A stretch of DNA of 64,000 bases from Hymenobacter arizonensis (GCF_900115775.1 NZ_FOXS01000002.1:462994-526993), one strand, 5' to 3'. Positions 51,694-61,232 are shown, counted from the first letter of the stretch. Numbers and translations: made by a program. The notes: generated from the letters alone by a model not told the origin.

Positions 51694-52461
51694 ATGAAAA
51701 TCATCTCCTACAACGTCAACGGCCTACGCTCAGCACTAAGCAAAGGGCTGCTGGACTGGGTAGCTACCGCGGCGCCCGACGTGCTGTGCCTGCAGGAAAT
51801 CAAGGCCGGCCGGGAGCCGATGGACGTTTCCGGTTTCGAAGCCCTGGGGTACCGCGCTTATCTGCACCCGGCCCAAAAACCCGGCTACAGTGGCGTGGCC
51901 ACGTTTACGAAAATCGAGCCCACTGCCGTGGTGCACGGCTGCGGCCAAAGCTGCTACGACGACGAAGGACGTGTGCTACGCCTGGATTTCGACAACGTAT
52001 CAGTGCTGAACACCTACATGCCCTCGGGTACCAGCGGGCCGGAGCGGCAGGCCTTCAAGGTGGAATGGCTGCACTTTTTCCGGAAGTATGTGGCCGACTT
52101 AAAGCGTACTGACGTGCCTCCCTTGCTCATTGGTGGTGACTTCAATTGCTGCCAAACGCCTATTGACCTGCATAACCCCAAGGCCAACCAAAACAGCCCC
52201 GGCTACACGCCCGAGGAGCGGCAGTGGTTCAAGGATTTCCTGGCCGACGGCTTTGTGGATACGTTCCGTCACCACCAACGCGAGGCCGTGGGGCACTACT
52301 CGTGGTGGAGCTATCGGGCCGGCTCGCGCCAGCGCAACGTGGGCTGGCGCCTCGACCATTGGCTGGCCGACGAAGTCCTGCAACCACGCCTAACCGGAGG
52401 CGGTCTATTGCCCGATGTGGTGCATTCGGACCACTGCCCGGCTTGGGTGGAGGTGCAGTAG
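51694..52461 (+). CDS. xth: Exodeoxyribonuclease III
   Basis: 255 residues from the ATG at 51694; 34 further codons are open upstream but they are palindromic repeat DNA. AP endonuclease/3'-5' exonuclease of base excision repair: MKIISYNVNGLRSALSKGL, LCLQEIKAG (metal Glu), the active-site Tyr region YLHPAQKPGYSGVATF, LLIGGDFNC, and the ending SDHCPAWVEV. Stop codon TAG is inside a repeat arm (52455-52527). Confidence 0.96.
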   Translation: MKIISYNVNGLRSALSKGLLDWVATAAPDVLCLQEIKAGREPMDVSGFEALGYRAYLHPAQKPGYSGVATFTKIEPTAVVHGCGQSCYDDEGRVLRLDFDNVSVLNTYMPSGTSGPERQAFKVEWLHFFRKYVADLKRTDVPPLLIGGDFNCCQTPIDLHNPKANQNSPGYTPEERQWFKDFLADGFVDTFRHHQREAVGHYSWWSYRAGSRQRNVGWRLDHWLADEVLQPRLTGGGLLPDVVHSDHCPAWVEVQ

Positions 52462-52527
52462 CGTGGACTCTGCGAGTCCGCGCAATAGGCAGTTCTATGC
52501 GCGGACTCGCAGAGTCCACGCTACTGC
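52455..52527. repeat. AGTAGCGTGGACTC palindromic repeat
   Basis: Arms GCAGTAGCGTGGACTCTGCG and CGCAGAGTCCACGCTACTGC, pairing inward to GAGTCCGCGC / GCGCGGACTC. It contains the TAG stop of the exonuclease gene. A related longer element lies at 60126-60246. Confidence 0.88.
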
Positions 52528-52580
52528 TGCCGAACCAAGCGCCCCGTCTTGATGTATCTTTCCTGAACAAGACCTGATTT

Positions 52581-55500
52581 ATGGCGATGCTGAAAGAGAG
52601 CGGCGCGGCAGCGGCCGAGTACCCGGCCCTGGCCCGGGTCCGGACGGAGCTGGAAGCCTTCAAGCGTAAGTTTTACCTGAACCTGCTGGTGCGCGGCCTC
52701 TTGGTGGCCGTGGGGCTGCTGCTTACACTGTTTGTGGTGTTCAACGTGCTGGAGTACTTCCTGTACCTGCCCACGGTGGTGCGGGCCGGGCTGCTGTTTG
52801 GCTTTTCCGGCCTCACCGTTTATAGCTTCATGCGTTGGATTTGGACGCCGCTGGCGGCCCTTACCAACCTGCGCAAACTGCTCGATGACGAGCAGGCGGC
52901 CCGCAGGGTAGGGGAGCTGTTTCCGGAAGTGCAGGACCGGCTGCTGAACGCCTTGCAGCTGCAGGGCCAGGCCCGCGACAATGCTCTGATTGCGGCCAGC
53001 CTAGAGCAGCGCGCCGCCCAAATGGGCAACATTTCGTTTGCCCAGGGCATCGACATCAAGCAGCAGAGCAAGCCGCTGTGGAAGTACGCCGCCGTGCCGG
53101 TGGCTGTGCTCCTAGTGCTGTTGGCGTTTTACCCGGCCTTCCTGGTTCAGGGCACGGAACGGATTTGGCACTACCGGCGGGCGTACTCGCCGCCGGCGCC
53201 GTTTCAGTTTGTTATCAAAAATCCTAAGCTGACGGCCTTCCGGGGCGAAGACTTCACGCTGGATGTAGGCGTGGCGGGCTCCGCGGTGCCGGCCGATGTG
53301 AGCATCAATTACAGCGGCGGCGAGCGGCGCCTGAGCAAGGTAGTGGGCCGCGGCGACCAGTTTCGCTACACGTTTGAACAACCCCAGGGCGACGTGACTT
53401 TTCAGCTGGCCGGCGCCGGGTTCAACTCGCCCGAATACAAGCTGACCGTGCTGGAGCGGCCGAACCTGCGCGACTTCAAAGTCAACATCACCTACCCGGC
53501 CTATACTGGCAAAGCAGCCGAAACCATTCAAAACGGCGGCAACCTGACGGTGCCGGAGGGCAGCACGGTCCGCTGGGAATTCGCCACGGCCGCGACTGAT
53601 GAGCTGGCGCTGGTGTTCCAAAACCCCGACGAAACTGTTGCCGCCAGCGGCACCGACAAGACCAATGGCACTTTTGTGGCCACGCGGCGGGTGTTGCGCT
53701 CGCAGCCCTATCTGCTGCGCCTGAAAAACCCCGCCAGCCTGAACCGCGACCCCATTTCTTACCAATTAACGGCCGTGCCTGACCAGGCGCCCTCGCTCAC
53801 GCTGGAAGCGTTTTCGGACACGGTGACACAGCGCTACCTGGCGCTGGGCGGCACAGTGCGCGACGACTACGGCCTAACGCGGCTGGTGCTGCACTACGAG
53901 GTGAAGCGCAACAACCAAAAGCAAGGCGCCCGCAGCCAAAAGCCCCTTGTCCTGCCCACGGAAAGCGCCGGCACCTACGCCTACACCTGGAACCTGAACC
54001 CGCTGAACCTACAGCCCGGCGACCGCCTCGAATACTACGTGGAGGCCTGGGACAACGACGGCGTGCACGGCCCCAAGGCCACGCGCACGCGGCCGGCCGA
54101 GTTTCGCCTGCCCGGCCGCCGCGAAATGCGCCAGGAGCTAAACGCCCAAGCCCAGTCGGTAGCCAGCCAGATGAGCCAGGCCGCCAAGCAAAGCGAAAAG
54201 CTGGAGCGCGAGCTAGCTAAGGCCCAGGACAAGCTCAAGACCAAGCGGGAAATGAGCTTCCAGGACCGCAAGCAGCTGGAGAACATGCTCGACCAGAAGC
54301 AGCAGATGAACCAGCAGCTGGAGCAGATGCAGAAGATGTTTGAGCAGCTGCAGCAGAAGCAAGACCAGCTCAGCCCGAAAAGCGAGGAGATGGCCAAGAA
54401 AGCCGAAGAGCTGAAAAAGCTCATGAACGACCTGCTCGACCCCGAAACCAAGAAGCTGTACGACAAGCTGCAGAAGCTGCTCGAACAGCAGAAGCAGCCC
54501 GATGCTGAGATGCAAAAGCTCCTGCAGCAGCTCGAAAACAAGGAAGACGTGCTGCAAAAGGAGCTCGACCGCGCCCTGGAAATGTTCAAGCAAATGCAGC
54601 TGGAGCAGAAGGCCGAGGAAGTAGCCGACAAGCTGGAAGAGTTGGCCAAGCAGGAAGAGCAGCTGGCCGACAAAACCGAGAAAAACGACAAGAATAACCC
54701 CGACAATAAGGCCTCGAACCAGGAGCAAAAGGCCAAACAAGAGCAGATAAAGCAGGAGCAGGCCCAGGCTCAGAAAGAGTTCGAAGACCTGAAAAAGGAG
54801 CTTCAGGAGTTGAAGCAGATGGACAAGGAGACGGGCAACCAGAACGGCATCGACGAGCAGAAGCCCGAGCAGGAGCAGACCGACCAGGACATGGAGGAAA
54901 GCCAGCAGCAGCTCGGCAAAAACCAGAATTCTAAGGCCGCGGCCAAGCAGAAAAGCGCCGCCCAGCGCATGAAGCAGATGGCGAAAAAGATGCGCGACCA
55001 GATGAGCGACCAGGAAAGCGACCAGGCCCAGCAGAACATCGACGACCTGCGCGACATTCTGGAAAACCTGCTCACCCTCAGCTTCGACCAGGAGGGCCTG
55101 ATGAAGGATTTCCGCAAGGTGAACCAGAGCGACCCGCGCTTTGTGCAGCTGGGCCAGACCCAGCGCAAGCTGCGCGACGACGCCAAGATTATCCAGGACT
55201 CACTCTATGCCCTGGCCAAAAAGGAACCCAAAATTCAGAGCTTTGTGACCCGCGAAGTGGGCGAGATGAACGGCCGCATGGACGAGTCGCTCACCCACAT
55301 TCAGCAGCGCGACCCGGGCCGCGCCACCGCCACCCAGCAGCAGGCCATGACCAGCATGAACAACTTGGCCCTGATGCTGCAAAGCTCCCTCGACCAGATG
55401 CAGCAGGAGGCCCAGGCCGGCAAGGGCCAGCCCCAGGATGGGCAGGGCCAGCCCGGCAAGAAAAAAGGCAAAGGCAAAGGCAAGGGGCAAGGCAACAAAC

Positions 55501-56090
55501 CCGGCCCCGGCGACATGGGCAAAATGCAGCAGCAGCTCAACGAACAGATTCAAAAACTCTCCCAGAGCGGCAAGTCGGGCCGGGAGATGTCGCAGGAGCT
55601 GGCCAAGCTAGCCGGCCAGCAGCAGATGCTGCGCCAGGCCATGCAGCAGCTTGATAAAATGCAGCAGGGCGGCAAAGACGGCCAGGGCAAGGAAGGCAGC
55701 AAAGAGGGTAAAGAGGGCGGCAAGGAAGGCGGCGCCAATGGCAAAGATGGCAAGGGCGAAGAAGGCGGGGGCGGCACCGGCGACATCAAGAAGCTGATGG
55801 AGCAAACCGAAACCGACCTCGTGAACAAGCGCCTGACCGAAGAAACCATCATGCGCCAGCAGCAAATCTTGACCCGTTTGCTGGAAGTTGAGAAGTCGGC
55901 CCGGGAGCGGGACCAGGATACCAAGCGCGAAGCCCAGGCCGCTCAGGTAAAAACACCTGTTTTTCCGCCGGCTTTCGACAAATACCGAGCAAACAAGGAA
56001 CGCCAAACCGAATTACTACGTAGTACACCCCCGAGCCTCACCCCGTACTACCAACGCGAAGTGGGAGAGTACTTCCAGAAGATTAAATAA
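52581..56090 (+). CDS. DUF4175 family protein
   Basis: 1169 residues. Three hydrophobic helices near the N-terminus (about 35-57, 65-85 and 155-172) are followed by a periplasmic beta-rich region (FQFVIKNPKLTAFRGEDFTL, ITYPAYTGKAAETIQNGGNL, GGTVRDDYGLTRLVLHYEV). After that comes a very long Gln/Lys/Glu/Met-rich coiled-coil from about residue 515 to 1130 and a short tail (LTPYYQREVGEYFQKI). DUF4175 proteins are exported and of unknown function, common in Bacteroidota and Alphaproteobacteria. The coiled-coil is much longer than average for the domain. Confidence 0.92.
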   Translation: MAMLKESGAAAAEYPALARVRTELEAFKRKFYLNLLVRGLLVAVGLLLTLFVVFNVLEYFLYLPTVVRAGLLFGFSGLTVYSFMRWIWTPLAALTNLRKLLDDEQAARRVGELFPEVQDRLLNALQLQGQARDNALIAASLEQRAAQMGNISFAQGIDIKQQSKPLWKYAAVPVAVLLVLLAFYPAFLVQGTERIWHYRRAYSPPAPFQFVIKNPKLTAFRGEDFTLDVGVAGSAVPADVSINYSGGERRLSKVVGRGDQFRYTFEQPQGDVTFQLAGAGFNSPEYKLTVLERPNLRDFKVNITYPAYTGKAAETIQNGGNLTVPEGSTVRWEFATAATDELALVFQNPDETVAASGTDKTNGTFVATRRVLRSQPYLLRLKNPASLNRDPISYQLTAVPDQAPSLTLEAFSDTVTQRYLALGGTVRDDYGLTRLVLHYEVKRNNQKQGARSQKPLVLPTESAGTYAYTWNLNPLNLQPGDRLEYYVEAWDNDGVHGPKATRTRPAEFRLPGRREMRQELNAQAQSVASQMSQAAKQSEKLERELAKAQDKLKTKREMSFQDRKQLENMLDQKQQMNQQLEQMQKMFEQLQQKQDQLSPKSEEMAKKAEELKKLMNDLLDPETKKLYDKLQKLLEQQKQPDAEMQKLLQQLENKEDVLQKELDRALEMFKQMQLEQKAEEVADKLEELAKQEEQLADKTEKNDKNNPDNKASNQEQKAKQEQIKQEQAQAQKEFEDLKKELQELKQMDKETGNQNGIDEQKPEQEQTDQDMEESQQQLGKNQNSKAAAKQKSAAQRMKQMAKKMRDQMSDQESDQAQQNIDDLRDILENLLTLSFDQEGLMKDFRKVNQSDPRFVQLGQTQRKLRDDAKIIQDSLYALAKKEPKIQSFVTREVGEMNGRMDESLTHIQQRDPGRATATQQQAMTSMNNLALMLQSSLDQMQQEAQAGKGQPQDGQGQPGKKKGKGKGKGQGNKPGPGDMGKMQQQLNEQIQKLSQSGKSGREMSQELAKLAGQQQMLRQAMQQLDKMQQGGKDGQGKEGSKEGKEGGKEGGANGKDGKGEEGGGGTGDIKKLMEQTETDLVNKRLTEETIMRQQQILTRLLEVEKSARERDQDTKREAQAAQVKTPVFPPAFDKYRANKERQTELLRSTPPSLTPYYQREVGEYFQKIK

Positions 56091-56163
56091 ACACAGCCTT
56101 ACTTGCCGTCCGGTTGTTCTGCTTTGCTTAACCAGTGAAGCGGAAGTCTGCCGTACAATGCAC

Positions 56164-56171
56164 TATTTTTG
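56164..56171 (+). promoter_or_regulatory. -7 box TATTTTTG upstream of the RsbW-like gene
   Basis: Full match to TAnnTTTG, 41 bases before the ATG at 56213. Confidence 0.5.
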
Positions 56172-56212
56172 CCGCCCCTAACCCGCTGCTGCCCTCCCTA
56201 TCAAACCGCCTT

Positions 56213-56659
56213 ATGAAGCAGGTAAAAATTCAGATTCCGTCGCTCGTCGAAAACATCCGTGTGGTGGAGAGTTTTATCGATAATTCCAAGGATACCTTTC
56301 AGATTGAGGACGATATCTACGGCAACATCATGGTTGCCGTGACCGAGGCGGTGAACAACGCCATCCGTCACGGCAATAAGTTCGACAAAGACAAGAACGT
56401 TTATTTGTCGTTGTACGTGGAGCCCCAACAGCTGAAATTTGAGATTGAAGACGAAGGCTCGGGCTTCAATTTCGACAACCTGGAGGACCCCACGGCGCCC
56501 GAAAACCTGGAAAACCCCGGTGGCCGCGGCATCTTTCTTATCCGCCACCTGGCCGATGAGGTAGAATTTAGCAAAGAAGGCCGCCGCGTGCAGCTCACTT
56601 TTCAGCTGACCCAAGCCCCAGCCGACGAAACCCCTACCCCCGACCACATCGCCGCCTAA
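56213..56659 (+). CDS. RsbW-like ATP-binding (HATPase_c_2) protein
   Basis: 148 residues from the ATG at 56213; upstream codons (from 56135) overlap a promoter-like box. Anti-sigma-regulatory-kinase fold: VAVTEAVNNAIRHGNKFDKD (N-box), IEDEGSGFNFDNL (G1) and NPGGRGIFLIRHLADEV (G2). It binds ATP and probably acts on a partner by phosphorylation or sequestration, as RsbW/SpoIIAB do, though no sigma or anti-anti-sigma gene is adjacent. ybeY follows six bases later. Confidence 0.94.
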   Translation: MKQVKIQIPSLVENIRVVESFIDNSKDTFQIEDDIYGNIMVAVTEAVNNAIRHGNKFDKDKNVYLSLYVEPQQLKFEIEDEGSGFNFDNLEDPTAPENLENPGGRGIFLIRHLADEVEFSKEGRRVQLTFQLTQAPADETPTPDHIAA

Positions 56660-56665
56660 CGACGC

Positions 56666-57163
56666 ATGAACAGTCACCCGCCGGTGGGGCCTCCCCACCA
56701 CGACAATTTCCCCCCCGGCGAGCTGCACCACGAGGCCCCCGGCATCGAATTCATGGTAGAAGACGTGCCCGAGTTCGAGTTGTCGGACGCCGAAGGGCTG
56801 GTGGAATGGATAGAGCGCATCGCGGCCGTGCACGAGCACCGCATTGTGCAGCTTACCTACATTTTCTGTTCCGACGACTACCTGCACCAGCTCAACGTCG
56901 AGTACCTCGACCATGATACCCTCACCGACGTCATCACGTTCGATAACTCCGATGATGCCGACATCATCGAGGGCGATGTGTTCATCAGCGTGGAGCGCGT
57001 GCGCGACAACGCCCGCGACTTGGGCGTGAGCTTCCGCGACGAGCTGCACCGCGTCATGATTCACGGCGTACTACACCTGCTTGGCTACCACGACAAAGAC
57101 TTGCTGAGCCAAACGGCCATGCGAGCCAAAGAGGACCACTGCTTGTCCTTGCGCACCTTCTAG
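56666..57163 (+). CDS. ybeY: Endoribonuclease YbeY
   Basis: 165 residues; the frame has a later possible start at the Met before VEDVPEFELS. The YbeY fold (IFCSDDYLHQLNVEYLDHDT, LTDVITFDNSDD) carries the metal site HGVLHLLGYHD. The usual end of that motif is YDH, and here the order is YHD, so the third His is shifted one place; this occurs in some Bacteroidota. The enzyme trims 16S rRNA and is a quality-control factor for ribosomes. Co-directional with the RsbW-like gene. Confidence 0.94.
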   Translation: MNSHPPVGPPHHDNFPPGELHHEAPGIEFMVEDVPEFELSDAEGLVEWIERIAAVHEHRIVQLTYIFCSDDYLHQLNVEYLDHDTLTDVITFDNSDDADIIEGDVFISVERVRDNARDLGVSFRDELHRVMIHGVLHLLGYHDKDLLSQTAMRAKEDHCLSLRTF

Positions 57164-57172
57164 CGCACTGCT

Positions 57173-57180
57173 TATTTTTG
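57173..57180 (+). promoter_or_regulatory. -7 box TATTTTTG upstream of the arginyltransferase-like gene
   Basis: Full match to TAnnTTTG, 94 bases before the ATG at 57275 and just after the ybeY stop. Confidence 0.5.
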
Positions 57181-57274
57181 TTGATACCGTCTGGCGCCCG
57201 CTTCACGCGGGCGTTGGCATGTCCAATCCTGGCTGAGCACGTGAGCTGCGGCCTGGTAGTTTGTCTTCCCGATT

Positions 57275-58000
57275 ATGTCCGCTTCTCCTTCTGCTCTGCG
57301 CTTCATTCGGGGCGATGCCTTGGACTTTTACCTGGGCCAGGGCTACTACCGCATGCAGCAGGATTTGTTCACCTGCCAGTTTGTGCCGTTTGATGGGCGG
57401 ATTTATACTACGCACTGGCTGCGCCTAGTGCTGGCCAAAGCAGAGTGGGGGCCCGAACAGCGTCGTCTGCAGCGGCGCAACGCCCGGTTTGCGGCAACCG
57501 TGCAGCCGCTCTACATCACTGCTGAGCACGAAGAATTGTACACGCGCTATCGGAGTGCCATCACTTTCGACGCCGCCCCGACAGTAGAAGCCGTGTTGCA
57601 GGGGGGTGAAGAGCACAACGTATTCAACACCTACATCATCGAAGTGCGCGACGGCGAGCGGCTGGTTGCAGCCGGCATTTTCGACCGCGGCGACCGCAGC
57701 CTAGCCGGTATCCTGAATTATTACGACCCTGATTACCGGCAATACAGCTTGGGCAAGTACCTGCTGTTGCTGAAAACCGACTACGCCCGCCGCCTGCAGC
57801 TCGACTACTATTACCCCGGGTACGTGGTGCACGATTACCCCAAATTCGACTACAAGCTATTTCTCAGCCCGACAGCTACTGAGGTTTTTGACAGTATTAG
57901 TGGCCGCTGGCTGCCATATTCCAAAGAGGTAGTTACTGCTCACTCTGCCGAGTTGTTGGCCGATTGGCTGCCGGAGGAACTGCGTGGGGTTGTCGAGTAA
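57275..58000 (+). CDS. Arginyl-tRNA--protein transferase-like protein
   Basis: 241 residues. The body has the Ate-type/GNAT-like motifs YLGQGYYRMQQDLFTCQFVP, AGIFDRGDRSLAGILNYYDP and DYRQYSLGKYLLLLKTDYAR. The family adds an amino acid from tRNA to protein N-termini. Length fits the shorter prokaryotic form. It may be a truncated homologue without a separate N-terminal Cys domain. Its neighbours are translation-related (ybeY, mnmG). Confidence 0.83.
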   Translation: MSASPSALRFIRGDALDFYLGQGYYRMQQDLFTCQFVPFDGRIYTTHWLRLVLAKAEWGPEQRRLQRRNARFAATVQPLYITAEHEELYTRYRSAITFDAAPTVEAVLQGGEEHNVFNTYIIEVRDGERLVAAGIFDRGDRSLAGILNYYDPDYRQYSLGKYLLLLKTDYARRLQLDYYYPGYVVHDYPKFDYKLFLSPTATEVFDSISGRWLPYSKEVVTAHSAELLADWLPEELRGVVE

Positions 58001-58101
58001 AATGTAAGTAAGTGCCATGCGGCGCGACCTCACCCCTGGCCCTACCGGAAGCTGCCTTCACTACGGCTCTGCTTGCACTCAAAAATCCAATCTCACAACT
58101 C

Positions 58102-58115
58102 GTTTCACGTGAAAC
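58102..58115. promoter_or_regulatory. parS-type centromere site
   Basis: GTTTCACGTGAAAC, a 14-base perfect palindrome identical to the core of the 16-bp bacterial parS consensus; the outermost bases are C rather than T and A. It lies 154 bases before the mnmG start and overlaps the -33 area of a possible promoter whose -7 box is 58138-58145. In most chromosomes parS sites cluster near the replication origin. I noticed no second copy in this window. Confidence 0.85.
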
Positions 58116-58137
58116 CGGCTGTGGGTTTTTGATTTCG

Positions 58138-58145
58138 TAATTTTG
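58138..58145 (+). promoter_or_regulatory. -7 box TAATTTTG upstream of mnmG
   Basis: Full match to TAnnTTTG, 110 bases before the mnmG ATG at 58256. The -33 region would fall on the parS palindrome. Confidence 0.5.
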
Positions 58146-58255
58146 TGGCCGATACCGCTGGAACGCACGAGGTCGCGTTCCGCGTTGGACTGTTTCTATT
58201 GCCGCTCTCAATGGCGGTTTCCTATACCGAAGGCGCGCCGGCGCTTCTCCCGATT

Positions 58256-60124
58256 ATGTTTCAGCAAGAAGATTACGATGTCATTGTAGTGGGAGCGGGC
58301 CATGCGGGCTGCGAGGCGGCCGCCGCAGCCGCCAACCTTGGCTCGAAGGTGCTGCTGGTGACCATGAACATGAACACCATCGCGCAGATGTCGTGCAATC
58401 CCGCCATGGGCGGTGTGGCCAAGGGCCAGATTGTGCGCGAAATCGACGCGCTGGGTGGCCAGTCGGGCATCATCACTGACCAGACCATGATTCAGTTTCG
58501 GATGCTGAACCGCTCGAAAGGCCCCGCCATGTGGAGCCCGCGCGCCCAAAGCGACCGGATGCGCTTCGCCGAAGCCTGGCGCCTGACGCTGGAGGGCATC
58601 GCCAACGTGGATTTCTGGCAGGAAGCCGTGACCGGCCTGGTAGTGGAAAACGACAGCGTGGTGGGCGTGAAAACGCAGCTCGGCATTGAGTTTCGGGGCA
58701 AGTCGGTCGTGCTGACCAACGGCACTTTCCTCAACGGCCTCATCCACATTGGCGAGAAGAACTTCGGCGGTGGCCGGGCCGCTGAAAAAGGCAGCCGCGG
58801 CATCACTGAGCAGCTGCTGGAGCTTGGCTTCGAAGCCGGACGCATGAAAACCGGCACCCCGCCCCGCGTGGACGGCCGCAGCCTCGACTACTCCAAAATG
58901 GAAGTGCAGGGCGGCGATGACGTGCCCAGTAAATTCTCCTACCTCGACACGCCGCGCCTGACGCAGCAGCGCCCCTGCTACATCACCTACACCAACGAGC
59001 GAGTGCACGACATCCTACGCGAGGGTTTCGAGAAGTCGCCCATGTTTCAGGGCCGCATCAAGGGCCTGGGGCCGCGCTATTGCCCCAGCGTAGAAGACAA
59101 AATCAACCGCTTTGCCGACAAAGACCGGCATCAGATTTTCGTTGAGCCCGAGGGCTGGAGCACGGTGGAATGCTATATCAACGGCTTCTCCAGCTCGCTG
59201 CCCGAGGACGTGCAGTACCGTGCCCTGCGCGAAATCGCCGGCTTCGAAAAAGCCAAGATGTTCCGCCCCGGCTACGCCATCGAATACGACTTCTTCCCGC
59301 CTACCCAGCTCAGCCTAACCCTGGAAACCAAGCGCGTGCAGAACCTGTATTTCGCGGGCCAAATCAACGGCACCACGGGTTACGAGGAAGCCGCCTGCCA
59401 GGGCCTGATGGCCGGCATCAACGCGCACAACAAAGTGCATGGCAAGGCGCCCTTCATCCTGAAGCGGAGCGAAGCCTACATCGGCGTGCTCATCGATGAC
59501 CTGGTGAACAAAGGCACCGACGAGCCTTACCGCATGTTTACAAGCCGGGCCGAGCACCGCATTTTGCTGCGCCAGGACAACGCCGACCTGCGCCTCACGC
59601 CGCTAGGCCATGAGCTAGGCCTAGCCTCAGATGAGCGGTTGGAGCGCGTGCGGATGAAAGAAGCCCAAGCTGCGGAGCTGGCAGAATTGCTACAGAAATT
59701 TGCCATCGAAACCGCCGAAATCAACCCGCTGCTGGTGGAGCTGGGCTCAGCCGAAATCCACGAGAAGACCCGCGCGGTAAACCTGCTGCGTCGGCCCAAC
59801 GTGGAGTTGGCCGACCTGCGCCGCGCACTGCCCACACTGGATGCTGCGCTTGCTGCATTCGATGCTGAAGCTTTGGAGCAGGCCATCATCAATATCAAAT
59901 ACGAAACCTACTTGGCCAAAGAGCACCAGCAGGCCGCCCGCCAGCAAGAGCTGGAAAACTTCGTTATCCAGGGCCGGCTCGACTACCGCGCCATGCCCGC
60001 CCTCAGCCACGAGGCCCGCGAAAAGCTTCTTAAGATTCAGCCCGAAACCATTGGGCAGGCCTCGCGCATCAGCGGCATCTCCCCGGCCGACGTGTCAGTG
60101 CTGATGGTGTACCTGGGGCGGTAA
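58256..60124 (+). CDS. mnmG: tRNA uridine-5-carboxymethylaminomethyl synthesis enzyme MnmG (GidA)
   Basis: 622 residues from the ATG at 58256; the longer frame to 58145 is not part of the conserved protein. FAD-binding N-terminus [20 protein letters not shown]; family motifs [60 protein letters not shown] and the C-terminal tRNA-binding region. With MnmE it modifies the wobble uridine of several tRNAs. In many bacteria the gene is close to oriC, which agrees with the DnaA-box cluster at the end of the window. Confidence 0.97.
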   Translation: MFQQEDYDVIVVGAGHAGCEAAAAAANLGSKVLLVTMNMNTIAQMSCNPAMGGVAKGQIVREIDALGGQSGIITDQTMIQFRMLNRSKGPAMWSPRAQSDRMRFAEAWRLTLEGIANVDFWQEAVTGLVVENDSVVGVKTQLGIEFRGKSVVLTNGTFLNGLIHIGEKNFGGGRAAEKGSRGITEQLLELGFEAGRMKTGTPPRVDGRSLDYSKMEVQGGDDVPSKFSYLDTPRLTQQRPCYITYTNERVHDILREGFEKSPMFQGRIKGLGPRYCPSVEDKINRFADKDRHQIFVEPEGWSTVECYINGFSSSLPEDVQYRALREIAGFEKAKMFRPGYAIEYDFFPPTQLSLTLETKRVQNLYFAGQINGTTGYEEAACQGLMAGINAHNKVHGKAPFILKRSEAYIGVLIDDLVNKGTDEPYRMFTSRAEHRILLRQDNADLRLTPLGHELGLASDERLERVRMKEAQAAELAELLQKFAIETAEINPLLVELGSAEIHEKTRAVNLLRRPNVELADLRRALPTLDAALAAFDAEALEQAIINIKYETYLAKEHQQAARQQELENFVIQGRLDYRAMPALSHEAREKLLKIQPETIGQASRISGISPADVSVLMVYLGR

Positions 60125-60125
60125 G

Positions 60126-60246
60126 AAGTAGCGCGGCCGTGCCCGGCAGGGACTCTGTAGTCCGCGTCCCCGCGCCGTTTCAACAATTCGCGAACGGCGC
60201 GGGAACGCGGACTACAGAGTCCCTGCCGGGCACGGCCGCGCTACTT
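60126..60246. repeat. Long AAGTAGCGCGGCCGTGCCCG palindrome
   Basis: Arms of about 54 bases with one mismatch around a loop of about 12 bases. The inner motif GGGACTCTGTAGTCCGCG corresponds to GGACTCTGCGAGTCCGCG in the element at 52455-52527, and both begin AGTAGCG, so they are one family. It follows the mnmG stop by one base. Confidence 0.9.
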
Positions 60247-60326
60247 AAAATCTTACGAACTTTGCCGGGCTATGAATTTTGCCGTGCCGTTTCCAAAACG
60301 GGCGGTTCTGCCATTTATAAGTATCC

Positions 60327-61232
60327 GTGTCCTACGAACGATTAGAAAGCTGCCCGGTGTGCGGCAAACCCGAGTTTCGCAACAAACTAGTGGTCGAGGA
60401 CCGCACGGTAAGCCACGAAAGCTTTGCCATTGTGCAGTGCGCGGCCTGCAGCTTTCAGTTCACCAACCCCCGGCCGGGCGCGGCAGATATTGGTAGGTAT
60501 TACGAGTCCGACGACTACGTGTCGCACAACAGCGGCGCAGCGGGCCTGGTAAACCAGGCCTACAAAGTGGCTAGGTTTTTCACCATGCGCCGCAAGGTGG
60601 GCTTGCTGAATAAGTACGCGGCCCGTCGCGGCAAGCTGCTGGACTACGGCTGCGGCACGGGCCATTTCCTGACGGCTGCCAAGTCGGCGGGCTGGAAGGT
60701 AGCCGGCCTGGAGCCCAACCAGCGGGCCCGGGAAGAGGCCAGCCAGCGCCTCGGCCAACCGATAGGGGAGGAGGGCCTCGCGGCCTTTGAACCCGGCACT
60801 TTCGATGCCGTCACGCTTTGGCACGTGCTCGAACACGTGCACACCCTCAACGAAACCCTGGCCCAGCTCATCGCCCTGCTCAAGCCCGATGGTGTGCTGC
60901 TAATCGCCGTGCCCAACGTGGAAAGCCTCGATGCCCAGCACTACCGCGAGTTGTGGGCTGCCTACGACGTGCCCCGCCACCTCTACCATTTCGCGCCCAA
61001 AACCATGGCCCAGCTGCTGAAGAAGCACAAGCTGGTGCTGCGCGATACCCTGCCCATGCCGCTCGATGCGTATTACGTGAGCATGCTCAGCGAAAAGCAT
61101 AAGGCCGAGCGCGCCGGGGGCCTGCTCACGGTGCTGAAGGCTGGGTATAAGTCCAACCAATACGCGGCGCAGCACGAGGGGCAGTATTCGAGCTTACTTT
61201 ACGTGGCTGGGCGACGCACCCCGGCTGTTTGA
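60327..61232 (+). CDS. Class I SAM-dependent methyltransferase with N-terminal Cys motif
   Basis: 301 residues, GTG start at 60327 (no ATG in range). The N-terminus (CPVCGKPEFRNKLVVEDRTV, later VQCAACSFQFTNPRP) holds two CxxC pairs, likely a zinc-binding knuckle. The Rossmann methyltransferase core follows: GKLLDYGCGTGHFLTAAKSA (SAM-binding motif I), VTLWHVLEHVHTLNETLAQL and LLIAVPNVESLDAQHY. Similar proteins act on sugars or lipids; substrate unknown. The next frame starts inside its stop codon. Confidence 0.94.
   Translation: MSYERLESCPVCGKPEFRNKLVVEDRTVSHESFAIVQCAACSFQFTNPRPGAADIGRYYESDDYVSHNSGAAGLVNQAYKVARFFTMRRKVGLLNKYAARRGKLLDYGCGTGHFLTAAKSAGWKVAGLEPNQRAREEASQRLGQPIGEEGLAAFEPGTFDAVTLWHVLEHVHTLNETLAQLIALLKPDGVLLIAVPNVESLDAQHYRELWAAYDVPRHLYHFAPKTMAQLLKKHKLVLRDTLPMPLDAYYVSMLSEKHKAERAGGLLTVLKAGYKSNQYAAQHEGQYSSLLYVAGRRTPAV

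Noticed and set aside
54035..54740. Minus-strand frames of more than 170 codons rich in Leu/Ser/Phe within the DUF4175 gene
   Set aside because: They are the reverse image of the Gln/Lys/Glu coiled-coil region and not independent genes.
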